Source of the DNA: Hyphomonas sp.
GTDB taxonomy: Bacteria > Pseudomonadota > Alphaproteobacteria > Caulobacterales > Hyphomonadaceae
NCBI GenBank assembly: GCA_013791775.1
Contig: VMTE01000022.1
Span: 124,001 to 188,000 of the forward strand
Reading direction: 5' to 3'
DNA: 64,000 nucleotides
Shown here: piece after piece, positions 34,926-43,980 of the stretch
Numbering within the stretch: position 1 is the stretch's first letter
How the letters are laid out: every line of letters starts with the position of its first letter
Notes under the pieces: generated by a model
The model's database searches: none
What the model was told of the DNA's origin: nothing
What the model saw: the letters and a program-made list of their open reading frames with translations, nothing else
Program-made: the position numbers and the translations under genes

Positions 34926-36146
34926 ATGTTCAGGAACCGGGCGTATAAAGCAATGTTTGGGTCAAAGCAGAAGACACGTGAAAAGCTCGCCGCCGCGATT
35001 GCGGAGGCGCTGGGCGGGCCAGCCTGGCTGGAATCGGTGACGGTGGATGATACCGGCCGGGCGCTGCTGGTGATCCGGGCCGATGAGGGCGGGGCGGACG
35101 TGGCCGAGCACCGCCGGATCGAGGCGGAGAACTTTGCGTCCCGGATTCCGGGCATCAACGCCGTGCGCAGCGTGCTGACCGCCGAACGCATGCCGGGCCG
35201 GCACGACCATGACCGCGACCATGTGCATGCCCACGGCCCGGCACAGGCGGCGCCGGCGCCCCGGCGGGTGACCAAGGGCGCGCGGCTGTCGGAATCGGCC
35301 ATGTCGCAGGGCGCCCCTGCCCCCGCGCAGGCGGTGAAGCCGGTGGCGGGCATCGACCGGATCCTGGTGGTGGCCAGCGCCAAGGGTGGGGTCGGCAAGT
35401 CGACGGTGGCGGTGAACCTCGCGGCGGCGATGGCGAAAGCGGGTATGCGGGTTGGCCTGCTGGACGCCGACATCTACGGCCCGTCGATCCCGACGATGCT
35501 GGGCACGGTGGCCGCGGAACCCGCAGCGTCGGCCAACAAGAAACTGGTGCCGGTGACGGCGCACGGGATGAAGACGCTGTCGATCGGCTACCTGTCGGAC
35601 CCGGACGCGCCGATGATCTGGCGCGGGCCGATTGTCATGTCGGCGATCACGCAGCTGCTGAATGATGCCGAATGGGGCACGAAGGACGATCCGCTCGACA
35701 TCCTGATCATAGACACGCCGCCAGGCACGGGCGACGCACAACTGGCGATTGCGCAGAAGGTGCCGGTGACAGCGGCGCTGATCGTGACGACGCCGCAGGA
35801 AGTGGCGCTCGCCGATGTGCGCCGGGGCGCGGCGATGTTTACCAAGACGCATGTGCCGGTGATCGGGATTGTGGAGACGATGAGCTGGTTCGAGGATCCG
35901 GCCGGCGCGAAGCACTACCTGATGGGCGAAGGCGGCGCGCGCAAGATGGGCGCGGCGCTGGGCCTGCCGGTGCTGGCGGAAATCCCGATGCTGCAGGCGA
36001 TCCGCGAGGCAGGTGACGCAGGCGTGCCGGCGGCGCTGGAGAATGGTCCGGCGGCGGACATTTTCCTGAAACTGGCGCGGTCCGTGGCCATTGCGCTCGA
36101 CCAGCTGGTGACGAAGCCGGCGCCGGAAATCATGTTCGAGGATTAG
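34926..36146 (+). CDS. Mrp/NBP35 (ApbC) iron-sulfur carrier ATPase
   Basis: A 406-residue protein. The N-terminal MIP18-like domain (about residues 14-85) is followed by a long linker rich in His and Asp (HDHDRDHVHAHG) and then the P-loop domain with SAKGGVGKST (deviant Walker A), DADIYGPSIPTMLG and IDTPPGTGD. Mrp proteins load Fe-S clusters onto apo-enzymes. A start at 34953 (MFGSKQKTREKL) is equally possible. The His-rich linker could bind metal. The usual CxxC near the C-terminus is not evident. Confidence 0.85.
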   Translation: MFRNRAYKAMFGSKQKTREKLAAAIAEALGGPAWLESVTVDDTGRALLVIRADEGGADVAEHRRIEAENFASRIPGINAVRSVLTAERMPGRHDHDRDHVHAHGPAQAAPAPRRVTKGARLSESAMSQGAPAPAQAVKPVAGIDRILVVASAKGGVGKSTVAVNLAAAMAKAGMRVGLLDADIYGPSIPTMLGTVAAEPAASANKKLVPVTAHGMKTLSIGYLSDPDAPMIWRGPIVMSAITQLLNDAEWGTKDDPLDILIIDTPPGTGDAQLAIAQKVPVTAALIVTTPQEVALADVRRGAAMFTKTHVPVIGIVETMSWFEDPAGAKHYLMGEGGARKMGAALGLPVLAEIPMLQAIREAGDAGVPAALENGPAADIFLKLARSVAIALDQLVTKPAPEIMFED

Positions 36147-36276
36147 CCGCCCTGATTCGACAGGAAATATTCACGGCTAAAAAATATAAATGTATTCAAA
36201 GCCTTGCCAGTTTCGGCCGGAAGGTCCATCTGATGCGTCCAGGGCCTGCGTGTCCGCCAGCCGGAAAGGCCGCGTG

Positions 36277-36453
36277 ATGTCTCTCGAATCCTCCGACAAC
36301 ATTGAAATCCCAGAAGACGAAGCCCTCGCTTCGCCCGCAGCCGCTGCACCTTTTGTGTCGGCGCAGCCCAAGGAGCCGCCGCGCAAACGCTATGCCGCGC
36401 CGTCTGCACCGCGCGTCATGCAGTTCATGCGCACAACCGGCTCCAACACCTGA
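36277..36453 (+). CDS. Small unknown protein
   Basis: A 58-residue frame starting MSLESSDNIEIPEDEALASP, acidic at the start and Pro/Ala/Arg-rich later (PPRKRYAAPSAPRVMQF). The frame is open back to 36190, but codon bias improves at 36277. No domain, signal peptide or membrane span. It lies 69 bases before the cysteine-repeat gene. Function unknown, and it may not be a real gene. Confidence 0.4.
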   Translation: MSLESSDNIEIPEDEALASPAAAAPFVSAQPKEPPRKRYAAPSAPRVMQFMRTTGSNT

Positions 36454-36521
36454 CAGACTTCCGTGCGCGGATCGACTGCGCCGGCGCTGCCCCTCGCCTC
36501 ACCGGGGCCATCGGAGACTGA

Positions 36522-37202
36522 ATGAAGACGCTGATGCGGCTTTGCCGCCTGCCTGCCCTGCTGCTCACCGGCCTCTGCCTGATGGGCACAGCGGCGATGG
36601 CCGAGCCCGCCCCCTCCGCTTCCGGATCACCCGCAAACTCGGTGGCAAAGCCGTATGGTTCAGGCTGGGACTGCGACAAGGGTTTCCGCGAGACCGACGG
36701 CGCCTGTGCATCCATCGACCTGCCGAAGAATTCGCATCTGACCGGCGGCGCCTATGGCGCCGGCTGGGAATGCAATTACGGGTTTGACCGCGCCGGCGCA
36801 GGCTGCGCCGCCGTGACCGTGCCTGCCAACGCGCATCTGGATGGATCGGGCACGCGCTGGGATTGCGACCGCGGGTTTGCCCGCGACGGCCAGCGCTGCC
36901 TGGCGATCAAGGTGCCGGCAAACGGCTATCTCACCAATTCGAACTATGGCGACGGCTGGGCCTGCGAGCGCGGTTTCCGGCCGGAACGGGGCCTGTGCCT
37001 GAAGATCGTGCTGCCGAAGAATGCCTACCTGACCGACAGCGCCTCCGGCCCCGGCTGGGCCTGCGAACGCGGCCATGCACCGAAGGCGAATGCCTGCGCC
37101 AAGATCGTGTTGCCGAAATTTGCCCACCTCAACTCCTCTGGCGACGGATGGCAGTGTGACCGCCCGTATCGCCAGGCCGGCGGGGCGTGCGTCGCGCCTT
37201 AG
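36522..37202 (+). CDS. Secreted protein with six Trp-Cys repeats
   Basis: A 226-residue protein with a signal peptide (cleavage near AMAEP, residue 27). From residue about 43 to the end it consists of five full and one truncated repeat of about 32-35 residues: GxGWxCxxGF, then five to seven residues, CxxIxLPxNAYL. Each unit has two cysteines, so one disulfide per repeat is likely. Similar tandem modules occur in other alphaproteobacterial exported proteins, but I know no function. Extracellular or periplasmic binding is a guess. Confidence 0.75.
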   Translation: MKTLMRLCRLPALLLTGLCLMGTAAMAEPAPSASGSPANSVAKPYGSGWDCDKGFRETDGACASIDLPKNSHLTGGAYGAGWECNYGFDRAGAGCAAVTVPANAHLDGSGTRWDCDRGFARDGQRCLAIKVPANGYLTNSNYGDGWACERGFRPERGLCLKIVLPKNAYLTDSASGPGWACERGHAPKANACAKIVLPKFAHLNSSGDGWQCDRPYRQAGGACVAP

Positions 37203-37214
37203 GCGCTGTCTCCG

Positions 37215-37262
37215 GGTTTGAAGAAAGTCCCTCACTCCCCTCTCCCCGAGGGAGAAGGGTGA
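37215..37262. repeat. Intergenic hairpin element
   Basis: CCCTCTCCC-CGA-GGGAGAAGGG forms a near-perfect hairpin, followed by an AAGGGTGA direct repeat. It fills the gap between two convergent genes and resembles dispersed GGGAGAAGGGTGAAGGG-type repeats seen in GC-rich proteobacteria. It could serve as a terminator. Confidence 0.5.
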
Positions 37263-37275
37263 AGGGTGAACTCGT

Positions 37276-38196
37276 TCACGCGTTGTAATTCAGCCGCAGT
37301 CCGGCCTCGGGCCAGCGGGTCTTGAGGAGCTGGCCGGTGCCGGACGCGCAGATCCAGGCATCGTGCATGTCCTTGCCGCCGAAGGCGATGTTGGTGACGA
37401 AGGGATCGGGAATTTCGGTGAAGCTGCTGGCGCCGTCCGGACGGATGGTGGTGATGCCGCCCATGCCGCCGTTTTTCAGGATGGTGGCCACACAGACGTT
37501 TCCGGACGCGGCAACGGCCAGGGAGTCGAAATAGCACAGCTCCGTCTGGCCGGTGACCACCCGGCCGCGCAGGAAGGGCGGCTTGTGAGGCGTGTACTCG
37601 CCCGGGCCGGTGAGCGCGTAGGACCACAGGCGGGCGGTCATCGTGTCGGCGAAATAGAGCGTGTGGCCGTCCGGCGAGAGGCCGCAGCCGTTTGGCGAGA
37701 TGTGGTGGTAATCGACTTCCTTGATCATGGTGCCGTCCGGCCGGGCGTAATAGACGCCGCCGATATCGCGCGCGCGGGAAAACCCCTTGCCGAGATCGGT
37801 GAAATAGAAGCCGCCTTCTTTGTCGAAGACGATATCGTTCGGTCCGCGCAGAGGATTGCCGTCCACCGCGTCGTAGAGGCGTTCGACCTTGCCGGTGGAC
37901 AGATCGATGCGCTCGATACGGCCGCCGGAATAATCCGCCGGACAGTTTCCGGGGATCAGCAGGCCGCCCATCTCATGGTACTCGAAGCCGCCATTGTTGC
38001 AGCAATAGAGCGCGCCGTCCGGACCGATGGCGAGGCCGTTGGGGCCGCCGCCGGGGGTCGCGATCACTTCGCGCTTGCCGTTCCAGAGCCGCGTGATGCA
38101 GCCCGCCTTGATCTCGACGAGGATGATCGAGCCGTCGTCCATGACGACGGGGCCTTCGGGGAAACCGAGGCCGGATGCAACGACTTCAAAGTCCAT
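37276..38196 (-). CDS. SMP-30/gluconolactonase family protein
   Basis: A 306-residue six-bladed propeller lactonase-like protein. Family signs are GLGFPEGPVVMDDGSIIL at the start, GGPNGLAIGPDGALYCCNNGG with the metal-binding Asn/Asp positions, GPNDIVFDKEGGFYFTDLG and SPNGCGLSPDGHTLYFADT. These enzymes hydrolyse sugar lactones with Ca or Zn. No sugar-acid pathway genes are adjacent, so the substrate is open. No signal peptide. Confidence 0.88.
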   Translation of the reverse strand: MDFEVVASGLGFPEGPVVMDDGSIILVEIKAGCITRLWNGKREVIATPGGGPNGLAIGPDGALYCCNNGGFEYHEMGGLLIPGNCPADYSGGRIERIDLSTGKVERLYDAVDGNPLRGPNDIVFDKEGGFYFTDLGKGFSRARDIGGVYYARPDGTMIKEVDYHHISPNGCGLSPDGHTLYFADTMTARLWSYALTGPGEYTPHKPPFLRGRVVTGQTELCYFDSLAVAASGNVCVATILKNGGMGGITTIRPDGASSFTEIPDPFVTNIAFGGKDMHDAWICASGTGQLLKTRWPEAGLRLNYNA

Positions 38197-38267
38197 GGTG
38201 GTACCTCCCGGTCTGCTTTCCGGAAGGCTACGCCGGGCGCGGGGAAGCGTCCACCGCTCCCGCCGGG

Positions 38268-38801
38268 TCAGGCCGGCGCGGTGACGCGGTCGAAGATGCG
38301 CAGCGTGAAGGCGTACTGGTTGTTCTCGCCCGCCTCGACATGGGTGGCGGAGGTTTCAGACCAATGCCCGGCGCCGAGTTCGGGGAAGAAGGCGTCGGCG
38401 CCTTCCGGCTCGGCATCGACATCGGTGAGATAGATGCGGTCCACCATGGGCAGGGCGGCCTTGTAGATGGCCTCGCCGCCGATCACGAAAACTTCCGTCT
38501 GCCCGGCATTGAGGGCCATGGCTTTCGCTGCGTTGATGGCGGGCGAGACGCTGGAATAGACGCGCGCTTCGGCGGCGTCATAATTCCAGTCGCGGCTGAT
38601 CACGATATTGGCGCGGCCGGGCAGCGGACGCTTCGGCAGACTCTCCCACGTCTTGCGGCCCATGATGACCGGCGCGCCCATCGTGGTGCGTTTGAAATGG
38701 GCAAGGTCGTCCTTCAGGCGCCAAGGCAATTGCCCTGCCACACCGATCGCTCTATTTCGGCCTTGGGCGACAATGAGGCTGAGGCGGATGGGTTCGGTCA
38801 T
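38268..38801 (-). CDS. folA: Dihydrofolate reductase
   Basis: A 177-residue DHFR reducing dihydrofolate with NADPH. Recognisable segments are [32 protein letters not shown] (shown in part by IGVAGQLPW and the Asp of LKDDLAHF), [13 protein letters not shown], and [16 protein letters not shown]. Length is normal. In many bacteria folA follows thyA; here thyA lies about 2.4 kb upstream on the same strand with an aquaporin and two opposed genes between. Confidence 0.93.
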   Translation of the reverse strand: MTEPIRLSLIVAQGRNRAIGVAGQLPWRLKDDLAHFKRTTMGAPVIMGRKTWESLPKRPLPGRANIVISRDWNYDAAEARVYSSVSPAINAAKAMALNAGQTEVFVIGGEAIYKAALPMVDRIYLTDVDAEPEGADAFFPELGAGHWSETSATHVEAGENNQYAFTLRIFDRVTAPA

Positions 38802-38963
38802 GGGCAGTTTTCCTTGCGGCCGCAGGACAGCAGAGCGAACCGCGATCCCTGGCGCTGTTGGTTATCTTCGGGTGAGTTGGGACCTCTTGTGCCGGGCGGC
38901 AAGCCAAGGGCAAGACTCAATGGCAGCGGTGACTGCTATTGAAGTCATTCAAGGGGGCAACTG

Positions 38964-39635
38964 ATGAGCTTTGACATTGCGGCATTCCTGACAAACGGCC
39001 ACCCGGCGCTGCTGTTGCCGGCGCTGGCCGCGCTGGCGCTGACCGTAGCGGCGATCTGGCTGCTGCAGGGGCGCGCCTGGGCCCTGTTGTATGTGATGCT
39101 GATTCCGTTCCTGAACTGGTCATTCGGCGTGATTCCCGAATTCGAGATCCTGGCGCCGGGTGAAAGCAGCCGGTTCGTGCACGGCGTATCGTTGCATCCG
39201 ATGACGATGGTGACCGGCATGGTGTTCGTGATCCGCGATTTCGTGCAACGTGAGATGGGCCACCGGGTGCTGATCCTGATGGCCATCGCGGTGTCCTGGT
39301 CGTTCTTCTACGCCTGGCCGGTGATTGCGCTGGCGAGTGGCATTGCGTTCGCGGTGTCGGAGACGGTGGACTGGCTGCTGTTCACGTTCTCGAAGTACCG
39401 GTTGTCGACGCGGATCCTTCTGTCGAGCGCGCTCGCCGCGCCGGTGGATACGACCGTGTTCCTGTTCGGCGCCGACCTCGCCAAGCAGATGGAGCTCGGC
39501 ATGGAGCCGGGCAACTCGCTGCATGTGTGGAACTGGATCGTGTTCGTCTGTGGCAAGATGATCGGCGCCGTGATCGTTTCGGCGATCATCCGGCGGCGCG
39601 AGGATGCTGGGCTGATTTCGCCGCATGAGGCTTAG
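38964..39635 (+). CDS. VUT family (queuosine-precursor/vitamin) transporter
   Basis: A 223-residue membrane protein with six spans. VUT signs are MVFVIRDFVQREMGHRV (about residues 87-103), the following Phe/Ala-rich span, APVDTTVFLFGAD and GKMIGAVIVSAII. YhhQ-type members import queuosine precursors; others are assigned to vitamins. I find no preQ1 riboswitch in the 160-base leader. A good AAGGGGG ribosome site precedes the ATG. Confidence 0.8.
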   Translation: MSFDIAAFLTNGHPALLLPALAALALTVAAIWLLQGRAWALLYVMLIPFLNWSFGVIPEFEILAPGESSRFVHGVSLHPMTMVTGMVFVIRDFVQREMGHRVLILMAIAVSWSFFYAWPVIALASGIAFAVSETVDWLLFTFSKYRLSTRILLSSALAAPVDTTVFLFGADLAKQMELGMEPGNSLHVWNWIVFVCGKMIGAVIVSAIIRRREDAGLISPHEA

Positions 39636-39731
39636 TTTGATTTGCTCGGCGCTGTTGCTGAGCCTTGCAGGCTCCGCGCGCCTGCGCCTGCGCGTTGCTT
39701 GTGGGGCGCCCAGCCAATGGTGTTGAAGTGT

Positions 39732-39781
39732 AGGGTGCAGCGAACGAAGTGAGGTGCACCTCCCTGCGCTCGCTGCACCCT
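39732..39781. repeat. Inverted repeat between convergent genes
   Basis: AGGGTGCAGCGA (39732-39743) and TCGCTGCACCCT (39770-39781) are perfect 12-base complements around a 26-base loop that carries its own AGGTGCACCT palindrome. It lies 7 bases from the aquaporin stop. The TAGGGTGCAGCGAACGAAG style is that of REP-like intergenic elements; a terminator role is possible. Confidence 0.6.
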
Positions 39782-39787
39782 GCGGAC

Positions 39788-40468
39788 CTACTCCGTTTCG
39801 AGCAGTTTCTGCTTGAACAGGACGCCCGCGAGGGCGGCGCCGATCAGCGGGGCGACGAGGAACAGCCAGAGCTGCGTGATCGCCGTGCCGCCGGCGATGA
39901 CCGCCGGGCCGAAGCTGCGGGCGGGGTTGACCGAGACGCCGGTGACCTGGATGCCGACGATGTGGATGACCGTGAGCGTCAGGCCGATGGCGAGACCGGC
40001 GAGCATGCCGGGGGCGGACTTCTGCGTGCTGCCGAGGATGACGACCAGGAAGAGGAAGGTGGCCACGACTTCGAACACGAGGGCGGAGACGAGGTTGTAC
40101 TCGCCGAGATAGCCGGGGCCCCATCCGTTCTGGCCGAGGCCGCCTGCGGCGAGGTCATACCCGGCCTTGCCGGTGGCGATCAGGTAGAGCACGCCGGCGC
40201 CGAGCGTGGCGCCGATGAACTGCGCGGCCCAGTACTGGAACATGGCGTTCATGGACAGGCGGCCGGCGACAAAGGCGCCGAAGCTGACGGCCGGATTGAC
40301 ATGGCAGCCCGAGATTGGCCCGATGCCGTAGGCCATGGCCACGATGGCGAGGCCGAAGGCGAAGGCGATGCCGAGTTGCCCGACTTCGCCGCCCGCCAGG
40401 ACGGCCGAACCGCAGCCCAGCAGGACCAGCGTAAACGTGCCGATGAGTTCGGCGATAAAGATTTTCAT
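39788..40468 (-). CDS. aqpZ: Aquaporin Z
   Basis: A 226-residue six-span water channel. Both NPA boxes are present: CHVNPAVSFG (about residues 55-64) and VSVNPARSFGP (about 179-189), and the selectivity-filter His is in HIVGIQVTG. The start MKIFIAELIGTFTLVLLGCGSA is typical, so the longer upstream frame is rejected. The Thr-His-Arg type filter suggests a water-selective AqpZ rather than a glycerol facilitator. Confidence 0.93.
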   Translation of the reverse strand: MKIFIAELIGTFTLVLLGCGSAVLAGGEVGQLGIAFAFGLAIVAMAYGIGPISGCHVNPAVSFGAFVAGRLSMNAMFQYWAAQFIGATLGAGVLYLIATGKAGYDLAAGGLGQNGWGPGYLGEYNLVSALVFEVVATFLFLVVILGSTQKSAPGMLAGLAIGLTLTVIHIVGIQVTGVSVNPARSFGPAVIAGGTAITQLWLFLVAPLIGAALAGVLFKQKLLETE

Positions 40469-40633
40469 GACGTTCCTCCTTGTCGCGGCCGGACGGACCC
40501 ACATGCCCCACCCCGGCACCGGGCCAAAGGATGGCGGGCTTCGGGCCATCCGGCAAGCGGCGCAGCCGGTCTTGCCTTCCCGCCCCGATACGGCAAAACA
40601 AGGCATCCGGAGACACGGCAGGAGACAGACGGG

Positions 40634-41173
40634 ATGAAGATCGCACGCACGCTTGCGCTATCGGGTCTCGCCGCAATCGTGGCGGGGTGCGGTACGACCG
40701 AGACACCGGCGCCCGCGCCGGCCGGCACGGCCGCCGCGGCCGGACCGGCGGCGCCCGCCGGGCCTGACCTGACCCCGAGGATCGTCTCCCTGCCCTTCCG
40801 CGTCGATATCACCTTCAGCGCGGATGCCCTGGACCGGCTGAACGGCGCGAACGCCGATGTCGGCGTGTCGGCCGACTATTACGGCGTGCCGAAAGACCCG
40901 GACGCGGACGGCCTCGACCCTGAGCTCGGCGTCTGGCTGGGCGGCGAGATGGAAACCATCGACCCGGGCAACCGGTCACTGACGCTGAAAGGCCAGATCG
41001 ATGCGGCGCGCGTGGCGCGCGAAGTTTCCGGGGATGCGCGCGTCCGGATCATGGTTTTCCCGGTCCGCGCTTATGGGCCCCAGGCGGCGATCACGTGTAC
41101 GGAGTTTGACGCGGAACTGCCGCTCACCGTGGAGACCGGCGGCACGGTGCACTGCACGCTGAACGGCAAGTAG
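40634..41173 (+). CDS. Lipoprotein of unknown function
   Basis: A 179-residue protein with a lipobox VAGC (residues 16-19) and an Ala/Pro linker to about residue 45. The soluble domain starts IVSLPFRVDITFSADALDRLNG; the last part (ITCTEFDAELPLTVE, HCTLNGK) has two cysteines that could form a disulfide. Alternating strands suggest a beta-sandwich. No family recognised. Ends 7 bases from the convergent thyA. Confidence 0.65.
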   Translation: MKIARTLALSGLAAIVAGCGTTETPAPAPAGTAAAAGPAAPAGPDLTPRIVSLPFRVDITFSADALDRLNGANADVGVSADYYGVPKDPDADGLDPELGVWLGGEMETIDPGNRSLTLKGQIDAARVAREVSGDARVRIMVFPVRAYGPQAAITCTEFDAELPLTVETGGTVHCTLNGK

Positions 41174-41180
41174 GCGCGGA

Positions 41181-41975
41181 TCAGACCGCGACGGCCGCCT
41201 TGATGTGCGGGTGCGGATGATAGTCGTCGATCCGGAAATCCTCAAACGTCCAGCCGAAGAGATCTGTCTTGTCGGGGTTCATCCACAAGCTGGGCAGCGG
41301 GCGCGGCTCGCGCGTCAGCTGCAGGTGGGCCTGGTCGAGATGGTTCAGGTAAAGGTGGGCGTCGCCGAACGTGTGCACGAAGTCGCCCGCGCGCAGGCCG
41401 GTGGCGCGCGCCATCATGTGGGTGAGCAGCGCATAGGAGGCGATGTTGAACGGCACACCGAGGAAGACATCTGCCGAACGCTGGTAGAGCTGGCAATTGA
41501 GACGGCCCTGCGAGACGTTGAACTGGAACAGGCAGTGGCAGGGCGGCAGGGCCATGTCGTTGACGTCCGCCGGGTTCCAGGCGGAAACGATCAGGCGGCG
41601 CGAATTCGGATTGGTGCGGATCTCGTCGAGCACCCACTGGATCTGGTCGATGGTGCGCCCGTCCGGCGCGGCCCAGCTGCGCCACTGTTTGCCATAGACG
41701 GGCCCGAGGTCGCCGTCCGCGTCCGCCCATTCGTCCCAGATCGAGACGCCGTTTTCCTTCAGCCAGCCGATATTTGTTTCGCCGCGAAGGAACCAAAGCA
41801 GCTCGACAATAATAGACCGGGTGTGAAGGCGTTTCGTGGTCAGCAGCGGGAAGCCTTTTTCGAGATCGAACCGCATCTGGCGCCCGAACACGCCGAGGGT
41901 GCCGACCCCGGTGCGGTCACCGCGTTCGTGGCCGTTCTGCAGGATGTCCTGCATGAGCGCGTGATACTGCTGCAT
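41181..41975 (-). CDS. thyA: Thymidylate synthase
   Basis: A 264-residue ThyA, the standard length, methylating dUMP with methylene-tetrahydrofolate. The start is [23 protein letters not shown] with the phosphate-binding Arg; the nucleophile is Cys146 in [10 protein letters not shown], and [19 protein letters not shown] and the C-terminal [10 protein letters not shown] are intact. The frame is open further upstream, but the family start is clear. Confidence 0.95.
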   Translation of the reverse strand: MQQYHALMQDILQNGHERGDRTGVGTLGVFGRQMRFDLEKGFPLLTTKRLHTRSIIVELLWFLRGETNIGWLKENGVSIWDEWADADGDLGPVYGKQWRSWAAPDGRTIDQIQWVLDEIRTNPNSRRLIVSAWNPADVNDMALPPCHCLFQFNVSQGRLNCQLYQRSADVFLGVPFNIASYALLTHMMARATGLRAGDFVHTFGDAHLYLNHLDQAHLQLTREPRPLPSLWMNPDKTDLFGWTFEDFRIDDYHPHPHIKAAVAV

Positions 41976-42121
41976 CCCCGGTTCCTCGCGAATCGGGGCA
42001 TTGTAGGTTAACCGGACCCTGCCACGCCAGTTACAATTCCGAGCCATCCGGAAACCGTCCGGAAATGCCGTTCTGCCATAGTCCGCTTCAGATTTTGCGC
42101 GGAATTCCGCCAAGAGGACGC

Positions 42122-43948
42122 ATGGCCATGGCCGACAAGCTTGACCCCGTAAGCCCGCTTCGCCCGTTTGTACGCGAGGAAAAGGGCAATGTGGCCATGC
42201 TGTTTGCGCTGGCCTGCCTCGTGATCTTCCCGCTGGTCGGTTTTGCGATCGACTATTCGCGCGTGATCGTGGACCAGCACAAGCTGCAGATGGCGACCGA
42301 TGCGGCGGCGCTGGCGGCGGCGCACGATTCGTTCATGTCCGCCAATGAGCGGCGCACCATCATCGATGCACACCTCGACCATGTCGCAGAGGAGCTCGGC
42401 CGGGAAATCACCTATGAACTGACGCAGGACTCCGAAGGCCGGATTTCACTCGTCACGCACCTGACAGTCAACACCACCATCGCCCAGTTCATGGGGCGCG
42501 ACAGCGTCAACGTCAGCGCGCGCGCCGATGCGGTCGAGGGCGGCTCGGATATCGAAGTTTCGATGATCGTGGACATCACCGGTTCGATGTCCGGAAGCCG
42601 CATCACCGCGCTGCGCCAGGCGGCCAAGGACCTGGTCGATATCGTGGTGAAGGACGATCAGACGCCGTACTATTCCAAGCTGGCCATGGTGCCATACTCT
42701 GTGGCCGTGAACACCGGCTCCTATGCCGCTGCGGCTCGGGGTGCCGCAACGCCGGGCAAATCGATCACGAATGCAACCTGGAAAACAGGATCGTCCAAGA
42801 AAATTACCGGCATCACGAAGGCGAACCCGGCCGTGGTCACCTCGAACGGCCACGGATTCAGCAACGGCGACACGGTCTGGATCAGCGGCGTCAGCGGCAT
42901 GAAGCAGGTAAACAACAGGGCCTTTACCGTGGCCAATGCCACGTCGAACACGTTCCAGCTGAGCGGCGTGAGCAGTTCGTCCTACTCCAAGTACAAGAAG
43001 AGCGGCACGATCCAGCAATGCGTGGTGGCGGGCTGCGAAGTGCAGGTGACCGCTAACGGGCACGGCCTTTCTGACGGTGACCATGTGGTCATCCAGAACG
43101 TCAAGGGCATGACCCAGATCAACACGGGCACGAACGCGACCTGGCAGGTCTCGGGCGTGACGACGAACACGTTCGTGCTGCAGAATTCAGACGGGCCGAA
43201 CTACAGCACCTATTCGAACAGCGGCACATCCTACTGCACCGTGTCGGGCTGCGAATATTTCCGCTTCAACAACGCCTATGACGGCGCCCAGCGGCTGCAT
43301 ACGCTCAGCACCTGCGTCACGGAGCGCACGGGCACCAATGCCTTCACCGATGTGGCACCTTCGACCGACTTCGTCGGGCGGGGCTATCTGTCCTCCTCCA
43401 ACGGTTGCCCGGACAACACGATCATCCCGCTCACCAGCGACAAGGCCTTGCTGACCAACGAGATCACCCAACTCTCGGTTGGTGGATCGACCGCCGGCCA
43501 TATGGGCGCGGCCTGGGGCTGGTACATGCTGTCGCCAACCTTCGGCTCGATCTTCCCGCCGGACAGCCGGCCCGCTGCCTATGGCCGGCCCAAGCTGCAC
43601 AAGTTTGCCGTGCTGATGACAGACGGCGATTTCAACTCGTCCTTCTGCCAGGGCGTGCTGTCGCGCATTTCCACATCGGGCTCGGGCTCGACCCAGGACA
43701 AGATCAACTGCGATTCCGAAAACGGCAACTCGTTCACGCAGGCCCAGCAGTACTGCACCGGCATGAAAAACTCCGGCATCATCGTCTATACGGTGGGCTT
43801 CGAGGTCTCGAGCACGGCGCTGCGCAACTCGCTGACCAGCTGCGCAACGAGTGCAGATTATGCCTTTTTCCCCTCGGGCTCGTCAGAACTTATCGCAGTG
43901 TTTCAGCAGATCGGACGCGCCATCAGCGAGGTTCGCCTCGTCAGGTAA
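42122..43948 (+). CDS. TadG-like VWA protein with inserted FCCH-type repeats
   Basis: A 608-residue protein. Residues about 18-50 form a TadE/TadG-like anchor ([25 protein letters not shown]). A VWA domain begins near 144 with [14 protein letters not shown] (D151, T153, S155). It is interrupted at about 228-370 by two tandem repeats of some 60 residues ([22 protein letters not shown] and [22 protein letters not shown]) like the E1-FCCH modules of phage tail proteins. VWA resumes, with MTDGDF near 499-504. Likely surface exposed. The next gene is a paralogue, 32 bases on. Confidence 0.78.
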   Translation: MAMADKLDPVSPLRPFVREEKGNVAMLFALACLVIFPLVGFAIDYSRVIVDQHKLQMATDAAALAAAHDSFMSANERRTIIDAHLDHVAEELGREITYELTQDSEGRISLVTHLTVNTTIAQFMGRDSVNVSARADAVEGGSDIEVSMIVDITGSMSGSRITALRQAAKDLVDIVVKDDQTPYYSKLAMVPYSVAVNTGSYAAAARGAATPGKSITNATWKTGSSKKITGITKANPAVVTSNGHGFSNGDTVWISGVSGMKQVNNRAFTVANATSNTFQLSGVSSSSYSKYKKSGTIQQCVVAGCEVQVTANGHGLSDGDHVVIQNVKGMTQINTGTNATWQVSGVTTNTFVLQNSDGPNYSTYSNSGTSYCTVSGCEYFRFNNAYDGAQRLHTLSTCVTERTGTNAFTDVAPSTDFVGRGYLSSSNGCPDNTIIPLTSDKALLTNEITQLSVGGSTAGHMGAAWGWYMLSPTFGSIFPPDSRPAAYGRPKLHKFAVLMTDGDFNSSFCQGVLSRISTSGSGSTQDKINCDSENGNSFTQAQQYCTGMKNSGIIVYTVGFEVSSTALRNSLTSCATSADYAFFPSGSSELIAVFQQIGRAISEVRLVR

Positions 43949-43980
43949 AATAGTTCGCACACGGCGTCAGAAGGCCCGTC

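Noticed and set aside
38805-38963. preQ1 riboswitch before the VUT transporter
   Set aside because: I could find neither the class I nor class II preQ1 core in the leader.
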